Positions 7,437-14,881 of a stretch of 64,000 nucleotides of DNA are shown here, piece after piece. The position numbers were made by a program, and so were the translations under genes. Every line of letters begins with the position of its first letter. Positions within the stretch are counted from its first letter, which is position 1. Location: the NCBI RefSeq assembly GCF_030817195.1, contig NZ_JAUSYZ010000001.1, forward strand, positions 2,790,001 through 2,854,000, in the 5' to 3' direction. This DNA comes from Arthrobacter globiformis (GTDB taxonomy: Bacteria; Actinomycetota; Actinomycetes; Actinomycetales; Micrococcaceae). The notes below the pieces were generated by a model. The model was given only the letters and a program-made list of their open reading frames with translations. It was not told the origin of the DNA and made no database searches.

Positions 7437-7601
7437 AGATGCATAGGTTCTGTTCCGCCGTGTCGGCGGGCCGCTCGTGGACGCTGCAGGGCCGGGCAGT
7501 ACGTGGTGGCCGCGTCCGCTCGGCTCCAGCGGCTTGTGCTCCTGCCGGAACCGGTCCGCTCCGGGCAGCCGGCCTTAGGCCGCGCGAGGGTTTTGGCTGC
7601 C

Positions 7602-7913
7602 TTACATGCTGTCCTCGTTCGGGCGGGCGCTGCGGGCGCGCTTTAGCTGGCGCCGGAGTCGGGCGTTGTCCATTTCCAGTTCCAGCACCTTGGCCACGCC
7701 CGCCAGGTTGAGCCCCTCATCCAGGAGCTCTCCGATCCGGCGCAGGACGGCGAGGTCGGATTCACTGTACTGGCGGGTGCCTCCCTCGGTCCGTTCCGGG
7801 GTCAGCAGGCCGCGGCGTTCATACAGCCGGATGTTTTGCTGGCCCGTCCCCAGGAGTTCCGCAACCACCGAAATGGCGTACAGTCCGCGCCCGCTGCTGT
7901 GTTGGTTTGCCAT
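7602..7913 (-). CDS. HspR-like MerR-family regulator
   Basis: A 103-residue protein with a MerR helix-turn-helix at about residues 11-50 (LYAISVVAELLGTGQQNIRLYERRGLL, then GGTRQYSESDLAVLRRI) and the helical GLNLAGVAKVLELE motif typical of HspR, followed by a short basic coiled coil. HspR represses dnaK/clpB/hsp20 genes of actinobacteria by binding inverted repeats. I chose the ATG at 7913 rather than the upstream GTG at 7961: GACGGGA precedes the ATG, and the longer version would overlap the divergent promoter. It lies head to head with hsp20 and module C and is the natural candidate to bind the five palindromes in 6.8-13.6 kb. Confidence 0.88.
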   Translation of the reverse strand: MANQHSSGRGLYAISVVAELLGTGQQNIRLYERRGLLTPERTEGGTRQYSESDLAVLRRIGELLDEGLNLAGVAKVLELEMDNARLRRQLKRARSARPNEDSM

Positions 7914-7944
7914 GAGTTTCCCGTCAATTGCTTGGATCTTTCTC

Positions 7945-7997
7945 TTGCACCAGTTTGTCACCAGTGCTATAAGAAATCTATATCCACTGTCACAGAT
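7945..7997 (+). promoter_or_regulatory. Heat-shock module C: hsp20 promoter and operator
   Basis: -35 TTGCAC (7945-7950), 17-bp spacer, extended -10 TGCTATAAG with core TATAAG at 7968-7973, then the operator ATCTATATC-CACT-GTCACAGAT (7976-7997). The left half-site is perfect and the right half has three mismatches. It directs the Hsp20 gene at 8049 and overlaps the upstream region of the divergent MerR gene, so it may serve in autoregulation as well. Confidence 0.8.
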
Positions 7998-8048
7998 GCT
8001 CGGCGGTGGGTAGCCATGAAACCTAGATGCTGAAGGGAGTGGGATGTG

Positions 8049-8471
8049 ATGCTAATCCGTACTGACCCGTTCCGTGAGCTGGACCGGCTCACCCAGCAGG
8101 TCTTCGGAACAGCAGCCCGTCCGGCGGCCATGCCGATGGACGCGTGGCAGGAAGACGGGGAATTCGTCGTGGCATTTGACCTGCCCGGGATCTCGCCCGA
8201 CGACGTGGATCTGAACGTTGAACGGAACGTCCTCACCGTCCGGGCAGAGCGCCGGGACGCTACCCAGCCCAACGTCGAACTAGTGGTCTCCGAACGGCCC
8301 CGCGGCGTCTTCAGCCGCCAGCTCATCCTTGGCGACACCCTGGACGCGGACAACATCAAGGCCAGCTACGACGTCGGCGTGCTGACACTGCGGATCCCCG
8401 TGGCGGAACAGGCAAAGCCGCGGAAGATCGAGATCGAAAGCAAAGGCCAGCAGCACCAGATCGAGACGTAG
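8049..8471 (+). CDS. Hsp20/alpha-crystallin small heat-shock protein
   Basis: A 140-residue small heat-shock protein. The alpha-crystallin domain spans roughly residues 35-125: FVVAFDLPGISPDDVDLNVERNVLTVRAER, then ERPRGVFSRQLIL and the closing strand box GVLTLRIPVAE. The short N-terminal arm (DPFRELDRLTQQVFG) is the usual oligomerisation segment. These proteins hold unfolding clients as ATP-independent oligomers in the cytoplasm. GAAGGGAG lies nine bases before the ATG; a GTG one codon upstream (8046) is equally possible. Expressed from module C. It is about 65% similar to the second Hsp20 at 10456-10881. Confidence 0.95.
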   Translation: MLIRTDPFRELDRLTQQVFGTAARPAAMPMDAWQEDGEFVVAFDLPGISPDDVDLNVERNVLTVRAERRDATQPNVELVVSERPRGVFSRQLILGDTLDADNIKASYDVGVLTLRIPVAEQAKPRKIEIESKGQQHQIET

Positions 8472-8487
8472 CCCTTCAATGCCATGA

Positions 8488-8539
8488 CGGGGCGGCGTCC
8501 GGATTCCCGCCTTCGGGCGTCTGCCGGAGGCCCGCCCCG
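8488..8539 (+). terminator. Possible hairpin after hsp20
   Basis: CGGGGCGG (8488-8495) pairs with CCGCCCCG (8532-8539), with a nested CCGG/CCGG and a CCCG/CGGG inner helix. It lies in the 122-bp space between hsp20 and the J-domain gene. There is no T-tract, so it may only attenuate or protect the transcript. Confidence 0.35.
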
Positions 8540-8593
8540 AACCGCTGCCACCGGCAACGGAACCAGCACAATCCTGCAGCAGCAACAGGCTTC

Positions 8594-9025
8594 ATGATGA
8601 CCAGACCTGTCCCGGACTACTACGCGGTCCTGCACGTTTCCCGTGGCGCATCGCCACAGGAAATCGCGCGCGCCTACCGCGCCCTCATGCGCCGGCACCA
8701 CCCCGATGTTGCCGACCCCGATGTTTCCGGCGGAGAGGCCGCGCCCGCCGAACTCCAGCTGATCATGCAGGCCTTCGCCGTGCTCCGTGACCCCAAGCGC
8801 CGCCACGCCTACGACCGCGAGGCCTCCCGCGCCGGGCCCGCAGTTCCATCTGCGGAGCGAAACCGGCCGCAAGAACGTGCTGACGCGAACGGCCAGGACA
8901 CCCGCCGGAGCACCGGAAAGTGGAACGGCAGCAGTCCGCAAGATATTCCGGTCCGCGTGGTCCGGCGCCGGGAGCCGCCACTGCGCGCCACACCCGTCCG
9001 GTGGGAGAGCGGACCGCGAGCGTAA
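8594..9025 (+). CDS. J-domain (DnaJ-like) co-chaperone
   Basis: A 143-residue protein with an N-terminal J domain (residues 8-76): DYYAVLHVSRGASPQEIARAYR, the invariant HPD at 36-38, and FAVLRDPKRRHAYDRE. The HPD loop stimulates DnaK ATP hydrolysis. The rest (77-143) is a basic, disordered tail without zinc fingers or a client-binding domain, so it is a type III J protein that might recruit DnaK to a partner such as the neighbouring Hsp20. It follows hsp20 on the same strand and precedes an unknown gene, probably as one transcript from module C. Its Shine-Dalgarno is weak. Confidence 0.88.
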   Translation: MMTRPVPDYYAVLHVSRGASPQEIARAYRALMRRHHPDVADPDVSGGEAAPAELQLIMQAFAVLRDPKRRHAYDREASRAGPAVPSAERNRPQERADANGQDTRRSTGKWNGSSPQDIPVRVVRRREPPLRATPVRWESGPRA

Positions 9026-9061
9026 CAACACATGACTCAGACCCAGAGGAGAACTACCACG

Positions 9062-9451
9062 ATGAGCGACTGGCGCCGCTACGACTCACACCTGATCCCG
9101 GCCTTCCACGAGCGCTTCGAACAGCGCTGGGGCAAGGGAACAGCCCCGTTCCTGGACCCCGAGGCCCACGAGGAGCCGCTGCCCCGCGCACAATGGATCA
9201 ACCCCGCAACCGGTGCCGCCCTGGCCGTGGTGCCCATCTGGACCGACGACGACCACCAGCACCGTTCCTTCGGGGTGTTCTACCTGCCCCCTGCGGGGGA
9301 TATCTGGGTGCTTCGCCCGGGCTTTACCGGATTCCTTGAACCCGGCGTGGACGACATTGAACACCTCGTGGCGCTTCGGAATGACGCGTTCCGCAAAGCC
9401 GTGTCGCACGCCAACGAATTCCTCTTCGGCCCTCCTCGGCTCGTGGACTAG
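9062..9451 (+). CDS. Unknown protein in the hsp20-dnaJ operon
   Basis: A 129-residue protein that I cannot place in a family. It is rich in aromatic residues and has a compact alpha/beta look: HLIPAFHERFEQRWG, AALAVVPIWTDDDHQHRSFGVFYLP, IWVLRPGFTGFLEP. The start is the ATG at 9062 because AGAGGAGAA lies eight bases upstream; the in-frame ATG at 9032 has none. It is 36 bp behind the J-domain gene, so probably the third gene of the module C operon and perhaps a client-binding or accessory factor. This is inference from position only. Confidence 0.75.
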   Translation: MSDWRRYDSHLIPAFHERFEQRWGKGTAPFLDPEAHEEPLPRAQWINPATGAALAVVPIWTDDDHQHRSFGVFYLPPAGDIWVLRPGFTGFLEPGVDDIEHLVALRNDAFRKAVSHANEFLFGPPRLVD

Positions 9452-9497
9452 CTTCGTTGCGGTCCGGCAAGCATGGGGCGGGGCAGCGGTCTATGGC

Positions 9498-10244
9498 CTA
9501 TATGCGGACGGGAACCGTGCCGATGACCAGTGTTCCTTGGGCTGCGGCGTGGCGGATGTCAAGGCCATTGGTTGTGATGATGAGGTTGTCTCCGCTGATG
9601 ACCAGAACGTGGCCGCCGCGGGCGGCCTCGAGCCACAGCGCGTCGTTGGGTTCATCCGGGTGGAGCTGTTCCCCAAAGAGGGTCCTGCCACCGATGCTGT
9701 GGGTGATCAGGCCCTGTCGTGTCACGGCGAAGCTGCAGCTGGCTGACGTTTCGACGACGTCTTCCAGGATGTCTCCATAGTCCGGGCTCATGGCCAATTG
9801 GAAGCCGTGGAAGAGCAGGATCGAGACGAGGGCGGAGGTCAGGTCGCCGTCGTTCTCCCGAAATGCCACGACCGGGACCAGTGTGTAAACCAGCACCGGT
9901 ACCAATCGTTCGTGCCCGTTACCGGACTGCTGGGTGAGGACCATCCGGGCGGCCATGGGGGTGAGTTTGTTAGGTACCCACTGGCTCCGCTGGACATTCA
10001 GGCCGGGATCACTGCAGCGGCGGTGGCAGACGCAGTCGGTGAAGGTGACGTAATTGGTTCCGTCCGGTGCCGTGCTTTCCGTGACGTTCACCAGCAGTGA
10101 GAGCGGCTCACCGTACTCAAGGGGCCCCCGGCAGGCAGCGCACGCGCTGGCCATGGAGGCAGCCGTGAGCACGTACTGTGTCGTGTCCCTGCCCTTGAAG
10201 GATTCCAAACGCCTGTCCCAGGCAACATTGCGTGTGACTGGCAT
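9498..10244 (-). CDS. Unknown protein with N-terminal zinc-ribbon-like motif
   Basis: A 248-residue protein I do not recognise. Near the N-terminus it has C35-x2-C38 followed by GPLEYGEP, then C71-x-C73-H74-x2-C77; paired CxxC and CHxxC with a GE turn resemble a treble-clef zinc site. The middle holds a hydrophobic stretch (ERLVPVLVYTLVPVVAF), and the C-terminal 110 residues are beta-rich (SCSFAVTRQGLITHSIGG, GGHVLVISGDNLIITTNGLDI). GGGAGA before the ATG supports the start. It is convergent with the dnaJ operon and lies downstream of the second hsp20, separated by a strong hairpin. It may belong to the stress island but has no heat-shock module directly upstream. Confidence 0.7.
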   Translation of the reverse strand: MPVTRNVAWDRRLESFKGRDTTQYVLTAASMASACAACRGPLEYGEPLSLLVNVTESTAPDGTNYVTFTDCVCHRRCSDPGLNVQRSQWVPNKLTPMAARMVLTQQSGNGHERLVPVLVYTLVPVVAFRENDGDLTSALVSILLFHGFQLAMSPDYGDILEDVVETSASCSFAVTRQGLITHSIGGRTLFGEQLHPDEPNDALWLEAARGGHVLVISGDNLIITTNGLDIRHAAAQGTLVIGTVPVRI

Positions 10245-10307
10245 TGCAGTGAGTCTCCCGTCCTCCTCATGGTTTGGTCACGTTGTGCCCCTTCGTCGTG
10301 TGGTGTG

Positions 10308-10343
10308 GCGCGGTCCCCGGGTCACCGGCACCGGGGACCGCGC
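10308..10343 (-). terminator. Strong hairpin downstream of the second hsp20
   Basis: GCGCGGTCCCCGG (10308-10320), a 10-base loop, and CCGGGGACCGCGC (10331-10343) form a perfect 13-bp GC-rich stem. It lies 113 bp beyond the hsp20 stop and just before the next minus-strand gene, so it probably ends or attenuates the hsp20 transcript. It lacks a U-tract, as many actinobacterial terminators do. Confidence 0.6.
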
Positions 10344-10455
10344 CCGGGAGGGGCGTCTGGCCGCGGCTGCCTGTGCGCGAAAGACGTATCGGCGTTCATC
10401 GCTGAAGGCCTGTCGCCCTGAAACAGCCTGGCGGTTCGCTGCCCCTCCGTGCCGG

Positions 10456-10881
10456 TTAGGCACTGATCTGCTGCTGGGGGCCCTGGCCGCTGGTGATTTC
10501 GATCTTCCGTGGCTGTGCCTTGGCCGCGACCGGGATACGCAGGGTCAGCACCCCGCCGTCGTACCCGGCGGTCACGTTCTCGGCATCCAACGCCTCGCCG
10601 AGGACCAGCTGCCGGCTGAAGACGCCCTGCGGCCGCTCAGCGGCCACCAGCTCGGCCCCTTCGGGGGCGGTGTTCTTCCGCTCAGCCTTCACAGTCAGGA
10701 CGTTCCGCTCGATGTCGACGTCGATTGAGTTCACGTCCACGCCGGGCAGGTCGACCGCGATCACAAACTCGGTGTCCTCCCGCCAGACATCCAGTGGCAT
10801 GGCGGCCGGGTGCGCGGCCGTGCCGAAGACCTGCTGGGCAAGCCGGTCCAGCTGGCGGAAGGGATCGCTCATCATCAACAT
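10456..10881 (-). CDS. Second Hsp20/alpha-crystallin small heat-shock protein
   Basis: A 141-residue paralogue of the Hsp20 at 8049. The alpha-crystallin domain covers about 37-128: FVIAVDLPGVDVNSIDVDIERNVLTVKAER, RPQGVFSRQLVLGEALD and GGVLTLRIPVA. AAGGAGG lies six bases before the ATG. It is transcribed leftwards from module D at 10917-10967. Two related Hsp20 proteins in one locus often form mixed oligomers in actinobacteria; that is not shown here. All features look intact. Confidence 0.95.
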   Translation of the reverse strand: MLMMSDPFRQLDRLAQQVFGTAAHPAAMPLDVWREDTEFVIAVDLPGVDVNSIDVDIERNVLTVKAERKNTAPEGAELVAAERPQGVFSRQLVLGEALDAENVTAGYDGGVLTLRIPVAAKAQPRKIEITSGQGPQQQISA

Positions 10882-10916
10882 GACGTACCTCCTTGATCAT
10901 CATTTGACGGGGGCGG

Positions 10917-10967
10917 ATCTATATCCGCTAATACAGATTTTTTACCACTTCGGTTAACCGCTGGCAA
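10917..10967 (-). promoter_or_regulatory. Heat-shock module D: second hsp20 promoter and operator
   Basis: Minus strand: -35 TTGCCA (10967-10962), 17-bp spacer, -10 TAAAAA (10944-10939), operator ATCTGTATT-AGCG-GATATAGAT (10938-10917). The half-site nearer the gene is perfect and the promoter-proximal half has two changes. The leader to the hsp20 start is short and contains the Shine-Dalgarno. Confidence 0.8.
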
Positions 10968-11092
10968 GAGGTCGGGCAGGTGAAAGTCCGCCACCATGAC
11001 GGGGACTGCTGGGGAGCAGCATTGTCAACTAAGTAACAGGATTCGGGTGGCGCCTCGATGGGCCCGCCAAGGTGGGGCCGCCAGTGGAGGGG

Positions 11093-12250
11093 CTATGAGG
11101 CAGGGCGTGCTGCCAGCGGAACTTTGACCTCGTGCCGGGTCGTTCCTCGGCGGAATTCGACGGTGACTGTTTGGCCGGGGCTCTTGCTTCTCAGTGCGGC
11201 GAGCAGGTCCTCGGGGGATGCGAGCTCGTCGCCGTCGAGTCTGGTGAGGACGTCACCGGGCCGGATACCGGCCTTGTGTGCGGGTCCGCCTTCCTGGACC
11301 GTGAGTGCCAGCGCCCCGCGGGTGTCCGGCAGCCCCAGTTCTTCGGCGATCTGCTGGGTGATCTCGCCCAGTCCCAAGCCTATGAAGGAGTGCTCGGCGG
11401 TTCCGTCCGCACGGAGTTGGTCCGCTACCTTTACCGCGGTGGCGGCCGGGATGGCGAAGCCGAGTGCCACGGCCCCGGACTGCGGGGGTATGTAGGCCTC
11501 GCTGATCCCGACCACTTCGCCCCTGCTGTTCACGACTGCACCGCCGGAGTTGCCGGGGCTGATCGCGGCATCGGTTTGGATGAGGTCTACCAGGGACTGG
11601 CTGCTGGATGCAGACCCCGGGATTTGCCGGTGCAGGCCCGAGATGATGCCGGCCGTCGCCGTGTTCTCAAATCCGAGAGGTGAACCGATCACGACGGCAA
11701 GTTCACCGATGCGGGGCAGGGCAGGCTGGAATTTGGCGGCAGGGAGGCCTGTCCGCTTTGCCTCCACCAAGGCAAGGTCCGAGATTGGGTCCGTTGCCCG
11801 TACCGTTCCGGTTACCCGGCGGCCATCGGCGAAGCCCACCTCCACAGTGCGGTTTCCCCGCACCACGTGCTCGTTCGTGAGGATCAGCCCGTCCTTCGAA
11901 TACACCACGCCGCTTCCCAGCCCGCCATCGGTAAAGACAGTCACGACAGACGGCTGGACGTTGCTGACAACTGTGGGAATATCGACAGGCCCTTGACTGG
12001 TGCCCGGGCCGCCCTCTGCCGGTGATGACGGCGCCTGGGATGGCTGGCCCGGCGCGATCCCGACCCCTGGGGCACCACCTGAAGCACTCTCTGATCCACT
12101 GCCTGTGGCGCTGCCCGAAGACGTCGGTGTTGACGGAACCGGAACTTGCTCCGGAGCCGTGCACCCGGACAGGACCGTTGCGAGTATCGCCGCCGCGCAC
12201 ACCATCCCGCTCACGCGGTAGAAGCGGCGTGATGGTTTCCGAGGGTACAT
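11093..12250 (-). CDS. HtrA/DegP-like serine protease, predicted lipoprotein
   Basis: A 385-residue exported trypsin-like protease with one PDZ domain. The signal peptide ends in the lipobox LSGC (C30), so it should be lipid-anchored outside the membrane. A low-complexity Ser/Gly/Pro linker (31-90) leads to the protease domain with His128 (TNEHVV), Asp158 (SDLALV) and Ser235 (GNSGG). The PDZ domain occupies about 290-385 (GGPAHKAGIRPGDVLTRLDG). The upstream frame extends 55 codons further, but the ATG at 12250 has AGAGAGGAA before it and gives a proper signal peptide. HtrA proteins degrade misfolded exported proteins, which fits the stress island. It is the last gene of the minus-strand group behind module E, with a 200-bp gap that may hold its own promoter. 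Confidence 0.92.
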   Translation of the reverse strand: MYPRKPSRRFYRVSGMVCAAAILATVLSGCTAPEQVPVPSTPTSSGSATGSGSESASGGAPGVGIAPGQPSQAPSSPAEGGPGTSQGPVDIPTVVSNVQPSVVTVFTDGGLGSGVVYSKDGLILTNEHVVRGNRTVEVGFADGRRVTGTVRATDPISDLALVEAKRTGLPAAKFQPALPRIGELAVVIGSPLGFENTATAGIISGLHRQIPGSASSSQSLVDLIQTDAAISPGNSGGAVVNSRGEVVGISEAYIPPQSGAVALGFAIPAATAVKVADQLRADGTAEHSFIGLGLGEITQQIAEELGLPDTRGALALTVQEGGPAHKAGIRPGDVLTRLDGDELASPEDLLAALRSKSPGQTVTVEFRRGTTRHEVKVPLAARPAS

Positions 12251-12448
12251 TGGATGTTCCTCTCTCTTACAGGGCCTGTGCCGCCCGGTACACCTCGTCC
12301 TCCCGCCAGGATTCAGGCACCTGTTGCCGGAGCCGCACAGGGTGGATCGGACGCGTATGGCTGCATGCGGGGCGCATATATCTCTCGGCCGCGGGCGAAC
12401 TGCAGACCTGTTCATCTGGACAACCGGGGCGGTAAGTGTCAGGCAGCA

Positions 12449-13006
12449 TTAGGTGCGGAGCGTTCTGAGCGCTGTTGCCCAAGCAATGAGCTGCTGGAGG
12501 AGTGGTTCCAGGGCTTCTTCCGCGGCGTTGCTGGGCGTGAACGTGGTGAAGTTCTCGAAGTCCGTGGCAAAGGGCAACGCCACCTGGGCGCGGACGTCGG
12601 CCATTTGGAGTTCACCGGCGATCAGGCGCAGGTTTTCTGCCGCGCGGACTCCACCGGCGCTGCCGTAGGAGACGAAGCCAGCTGCCTTGTTGTTCCATTC
12701 CTCGTAAAGATAATCCAGGGCGTTCTTCAGGACCCCGGGCACGGAGTGGTTGTATTCGGCCGTGACGAAGATGAACCCGTCGAAGCGGGCGATCGTGGCC
12801 GCCCAGGACTTGGTGTGTTCGTGCTGGTAGTTTCCCAAGGACGGCGGCATCGGTTCGTCCAGCAGAGGCAGGTCGAAATCAGCCAGGTCCAGCATCTCGA
12901 AGTCGGCACCGCCCCGCGACGTTGCCCTTGCCAGCACCCAGTCCGCCACCTGTTTGCTCCGGCGGCCCGGCCGGGTGCTGCCAACCACCACAGCAATCTT
13001 CACCAC
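12449..13006 (-). CDS. NADPH-dependent FMN reductase (flavodoxin-like)
   Basis: A 185-residue flavodoxin-fold reductase: VVKIAVVVGSTRPGR (FMN phosphate loop, residues 9-15), LPLLDEPMPPS, FIFVTAEYNHSVPGVLKNALDYL and GFVSYGSAGG are the hallmarks of the NADPH-dependent FMN reductase/azoreductase family. Such enzymes reduce quinones, chromate or azo dyes and often serve oxidative-stress defence. The start is GTG at 13006 (or 13003), because GGGAG lies just upstream and the conserved first strand follows; the longer frame to 13177 is unrelated. It lies between the htrA-like gene and the 106-residue unknown protein, probably in one transcription unit from module E. Confidence 0.9.
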   Translation of the reverse strand: MVKIAVVVGSTRPGRRSKQVADWVLARATSRGGADFEMLDLADFDLPLLDEPMPPSLGNYQHEHTKSWAATIARFDGFIFVTAEYNHSVPGVLKNALDYLYEEWNNKAAGFVSYGSAGGVRAAENLRLIAGELQMADVRAQVALPFATDFENFTTFTPSNAAEEALEPLLQQLIAWATALRTLRT

Positions 13007-13154
13007 GCAAACCACTCCCTTCAATAACCTCTCCAGCGCCTTACGCCAGCACGTGCTTCCGTTCGTAGGTGAGAACACCGTTGGGCGAACGCGGCGCTTC
13101 GCCGCGAACCCCGCCGGCCAAGCGGGCCGGTACTCCGGTACAGGACTGATGCGG

Positions 13155-13475
13155 CTACTGCTCCAACACGCTGTCAATAAGATCCTTCAAAATCTCCCAA
13201 AAGTCCCTGGCACGGAAAGACGTTACAGGCCCTCTTCCTTGGGATTGCCGGACAGCGTTGGCTACGGCGATGGCCTCGGCGAACAGTTCAGCCGTGACGG
13301 CAGGGACGCGTTCGGGTTCCAGGGCGAGAATGTGTTCCACCAGAGCCCGGGAGTGCTTCTCTGCCTCCCCGCCCTGGTCCCGGCCCGCAGCCCCGGAATC
13401 AAGACGCGACCTGGCTGATGCCAGGCCTCGGTCAACATGGGGAGCGAAGCCGTCGTCCATGTACTGGATCGTCAT
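13155..13475 (-). CDS. Unknown protein, first gene behind heat-shock module E
   Basis: A 106-residue helical protein without a family I know. The C-terminal half is a well-formed amphipathic region (KHSRALVEHILALEPERVPAVTAELFAEAIAVANAVR) followed by GPVTSFRARDFWEILKDLIDSVLEQ. The N-terminus (MTIQYMDDGFAPHVDRGL) is charged. GGAGG lies eight bases before the ATG at 13475; an upstream ATG at 13514 has no such signal. It lies about 110 bp behind module E and heads the unknown-flavin reductase-protease group, so a role in stress tolerance is likely but unproven. Confidence 0.72.
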   Translation of the reverse strand: MTIQYMDDGFAPHVDRGLASARSRLDSGAAGRDQGGEAEKHSRALVEHILALEPERVPAVTAELFAEAIAVANAVRQSQGRGPVTSFRARDFWEILKDLIDSVLEQ

Positions 13476-13587
13476 TTGTCTCTGCCTCCATTCGGGATAC
13501 ACCAGGACGGCCATGTCCTGGCGAAACGGGCAATACCGGTTGTGGTGCGAAGTATGCTGCTTTGCCGGCTTGACCCATGACCCATCG

Positions 13588-13638
13588 ATCTATATCCGCC
13601 GACATAGATTTAATAGCACCGGCATCACGGGCTGGCAA
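13588..13638 (-). promoter_or_regulatory. Heat-shock module E: promoter plus operator
   Basis: Minus strand: -35 TTGCCA (13638-13633), 17-bp spacer, -10 TATTAA (13615-13610), operator ATCTATGTC-GGCG-GATATAGAT (13609-13588) with one mismatch between half-sites. It points at the 106-residue unknown gene and, behind it, the FMN reductase and HtrA-like protease. It is the fifth module of identical architecture in 6.8 kb. Confidence 0.8.
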
Positions 13639-13970
13639 GGCAGTTTCCCGCCCGTAGGCGCTGTACCCTCGAAGCGAGTTTGAGACCCCAGTTCTCCCCA
13701 TCGGGGACTGGGCCCCCGGGTCTGAGGAAGGCCGCCGGCGGCCAGGACCGCACATCAGACGCGCGGTTGATTGTGCACAGTAGACGCGCCGAGCAGTGGA
13801 ACGGCGGTCACCAAGGCTGACGCCCAGCCTGAGCCGCACGGGTTCCTCCGGCGCTGCGAGCCCTTCAGTTCCTCCCAGCATGAGGTCTCACTTCGCTTCA
13901 GCGGGAATGCGCAATCCGCAATGTCAGTTGTAGGGATTAGACGGTTAAGGAAGGAGGAGTACCAACTAGC

Positions 13971-14111
13971 GTGGGAACGTATGAACGAGCGGGTGCGAGG
14001 TTCTGTGACTACTACTCTTTTATGTCGTACGCAGACTTCACCGCGTGGGTTGCGGCCGATGATGAGTCCCTCCCCGAGATCTCGTTTTCCGAAATCTCGC
14101 TCCGCGGCTGA
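13971..14111 (+). CDS. Possible 46-residue ORF
   Basis: A GTG-initiated frame encodes a peptide with a plausible composition (CDYYSFMSYADFTAWVAADD, then LPEISFSEISL). AAGGAGG lies 13 bases upstream, rather far for a Shine-Dalgarno. It could equally be the 3' remnant of a longer gene. I do not recognise it. Confidence 0.25.
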   Translation: MGTYERAGARFCDYYSFMSYADFTAWVAADDESLPEISFSEISLRG

Positions 14112-14464
14112 CACTTTCGGCCTCACGGGACAGCCTTTCCCCGGGGCTGCCGCCGCCGCCCGCAGTGGGATGCTTGGCCGGGCAAGTGGTGCGGCCCGGT
14201 CTCTGGCCCTTGGCCGCTGGAGCCGTCGGGGGGGCTAAGTTCGTCAAGGTAGGCCGCGGCGCCCTGTGAGATTTGGCCGAGGCGCCTGGTCTTTGGACAC
14301 GAACTTCCGGCGCCCAAACGGTCGTGGCGGCCTGGGTGTGCTTTGGCTCGCGGTGGCGGCGGCTTTTCAAGGACTTACTGCCGTGGTTAGGGTGTTTGCC
14401 TCCAGACGGTATGCAGAACCCGTCCTCATTGTCCCAGCGCAACAAGGCCGTGGAGCAGAGTGCC

Positions 14465-14640
14465 ATGTCCAGTCAATTCGAAGTTTTCTCGTCTCCCGAC
14501 GGCGGCTACCGGTTCAGGCTGGTGGATTCTTCCGGGACTACGTGGGCGACCTCCTCGGAGACGTTTGCCACGAAACGGGCATTGCAGCGGCCATAGCCCT
14601 TGTCCGGGAGATTGCCGGCACTGGCTTAGTGCGGGATCAG
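14465..14640 (+). pseudogene. DUF1508 (YegP-like) gene with a frameshift
   Basis: The ATG at 14465 opens MSSQFEVFSSPDGGYRFRLV and SSGTTWATSSETFATK, the beta-hairpin repeat of DUF1508/YegP proteins. The frame then runs into a stop at 14594-14596. The expected continuation, GIAAAIALVREIAGTGLVRDQS, follows in another frame from about 14580. One indel near 14575 therefore breaks a small (about 55-60 residue) gene. It could be a true pseudogene or a read error. Confidence 0.5.
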
Positions 14641-14847
14641 AGCATCGGCGCCAGCGGTGAGCCGATGCCACCCAGGTTCCGTGCCACTCAAGCCGCAGCA
14701 ATCCGCAACGGCAGCAGTAACTTTCTTCAGGGGCGGGATTCTCCCGCCTCTCCGGCCACAGTACTGCTCGTGCCCACAGGTGATAGGTCATGGCTGTGTT
14801 GATTCAGTAATCCAGGCAGGGGGCCGGATCCCCACGAAATCGGGGCA

Positions 14848-14881
14848 CATCGGAAACTCGGAGCAAGCGAGACTTCCGATG
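14848..14881. other. 34-nt hairpin in the sparse stretch
   Basis: CATCGGAA (14848-14855) pairs with TTCCGATG (14874-14881), with an inner CTCG/CGAG helix. It has no adjoining gene or T-tract, and its role is unknown. Confidence 0.35.

Noticed and set aside
14038..14466. 142-codon minus-strand ORF in the sparse stretch
   Set aside because: Arg/Pro/Thr-rich with no structure-like pattern or ribosome-binding site; overlaps the more credible 46-codon and DUF1508 frames.
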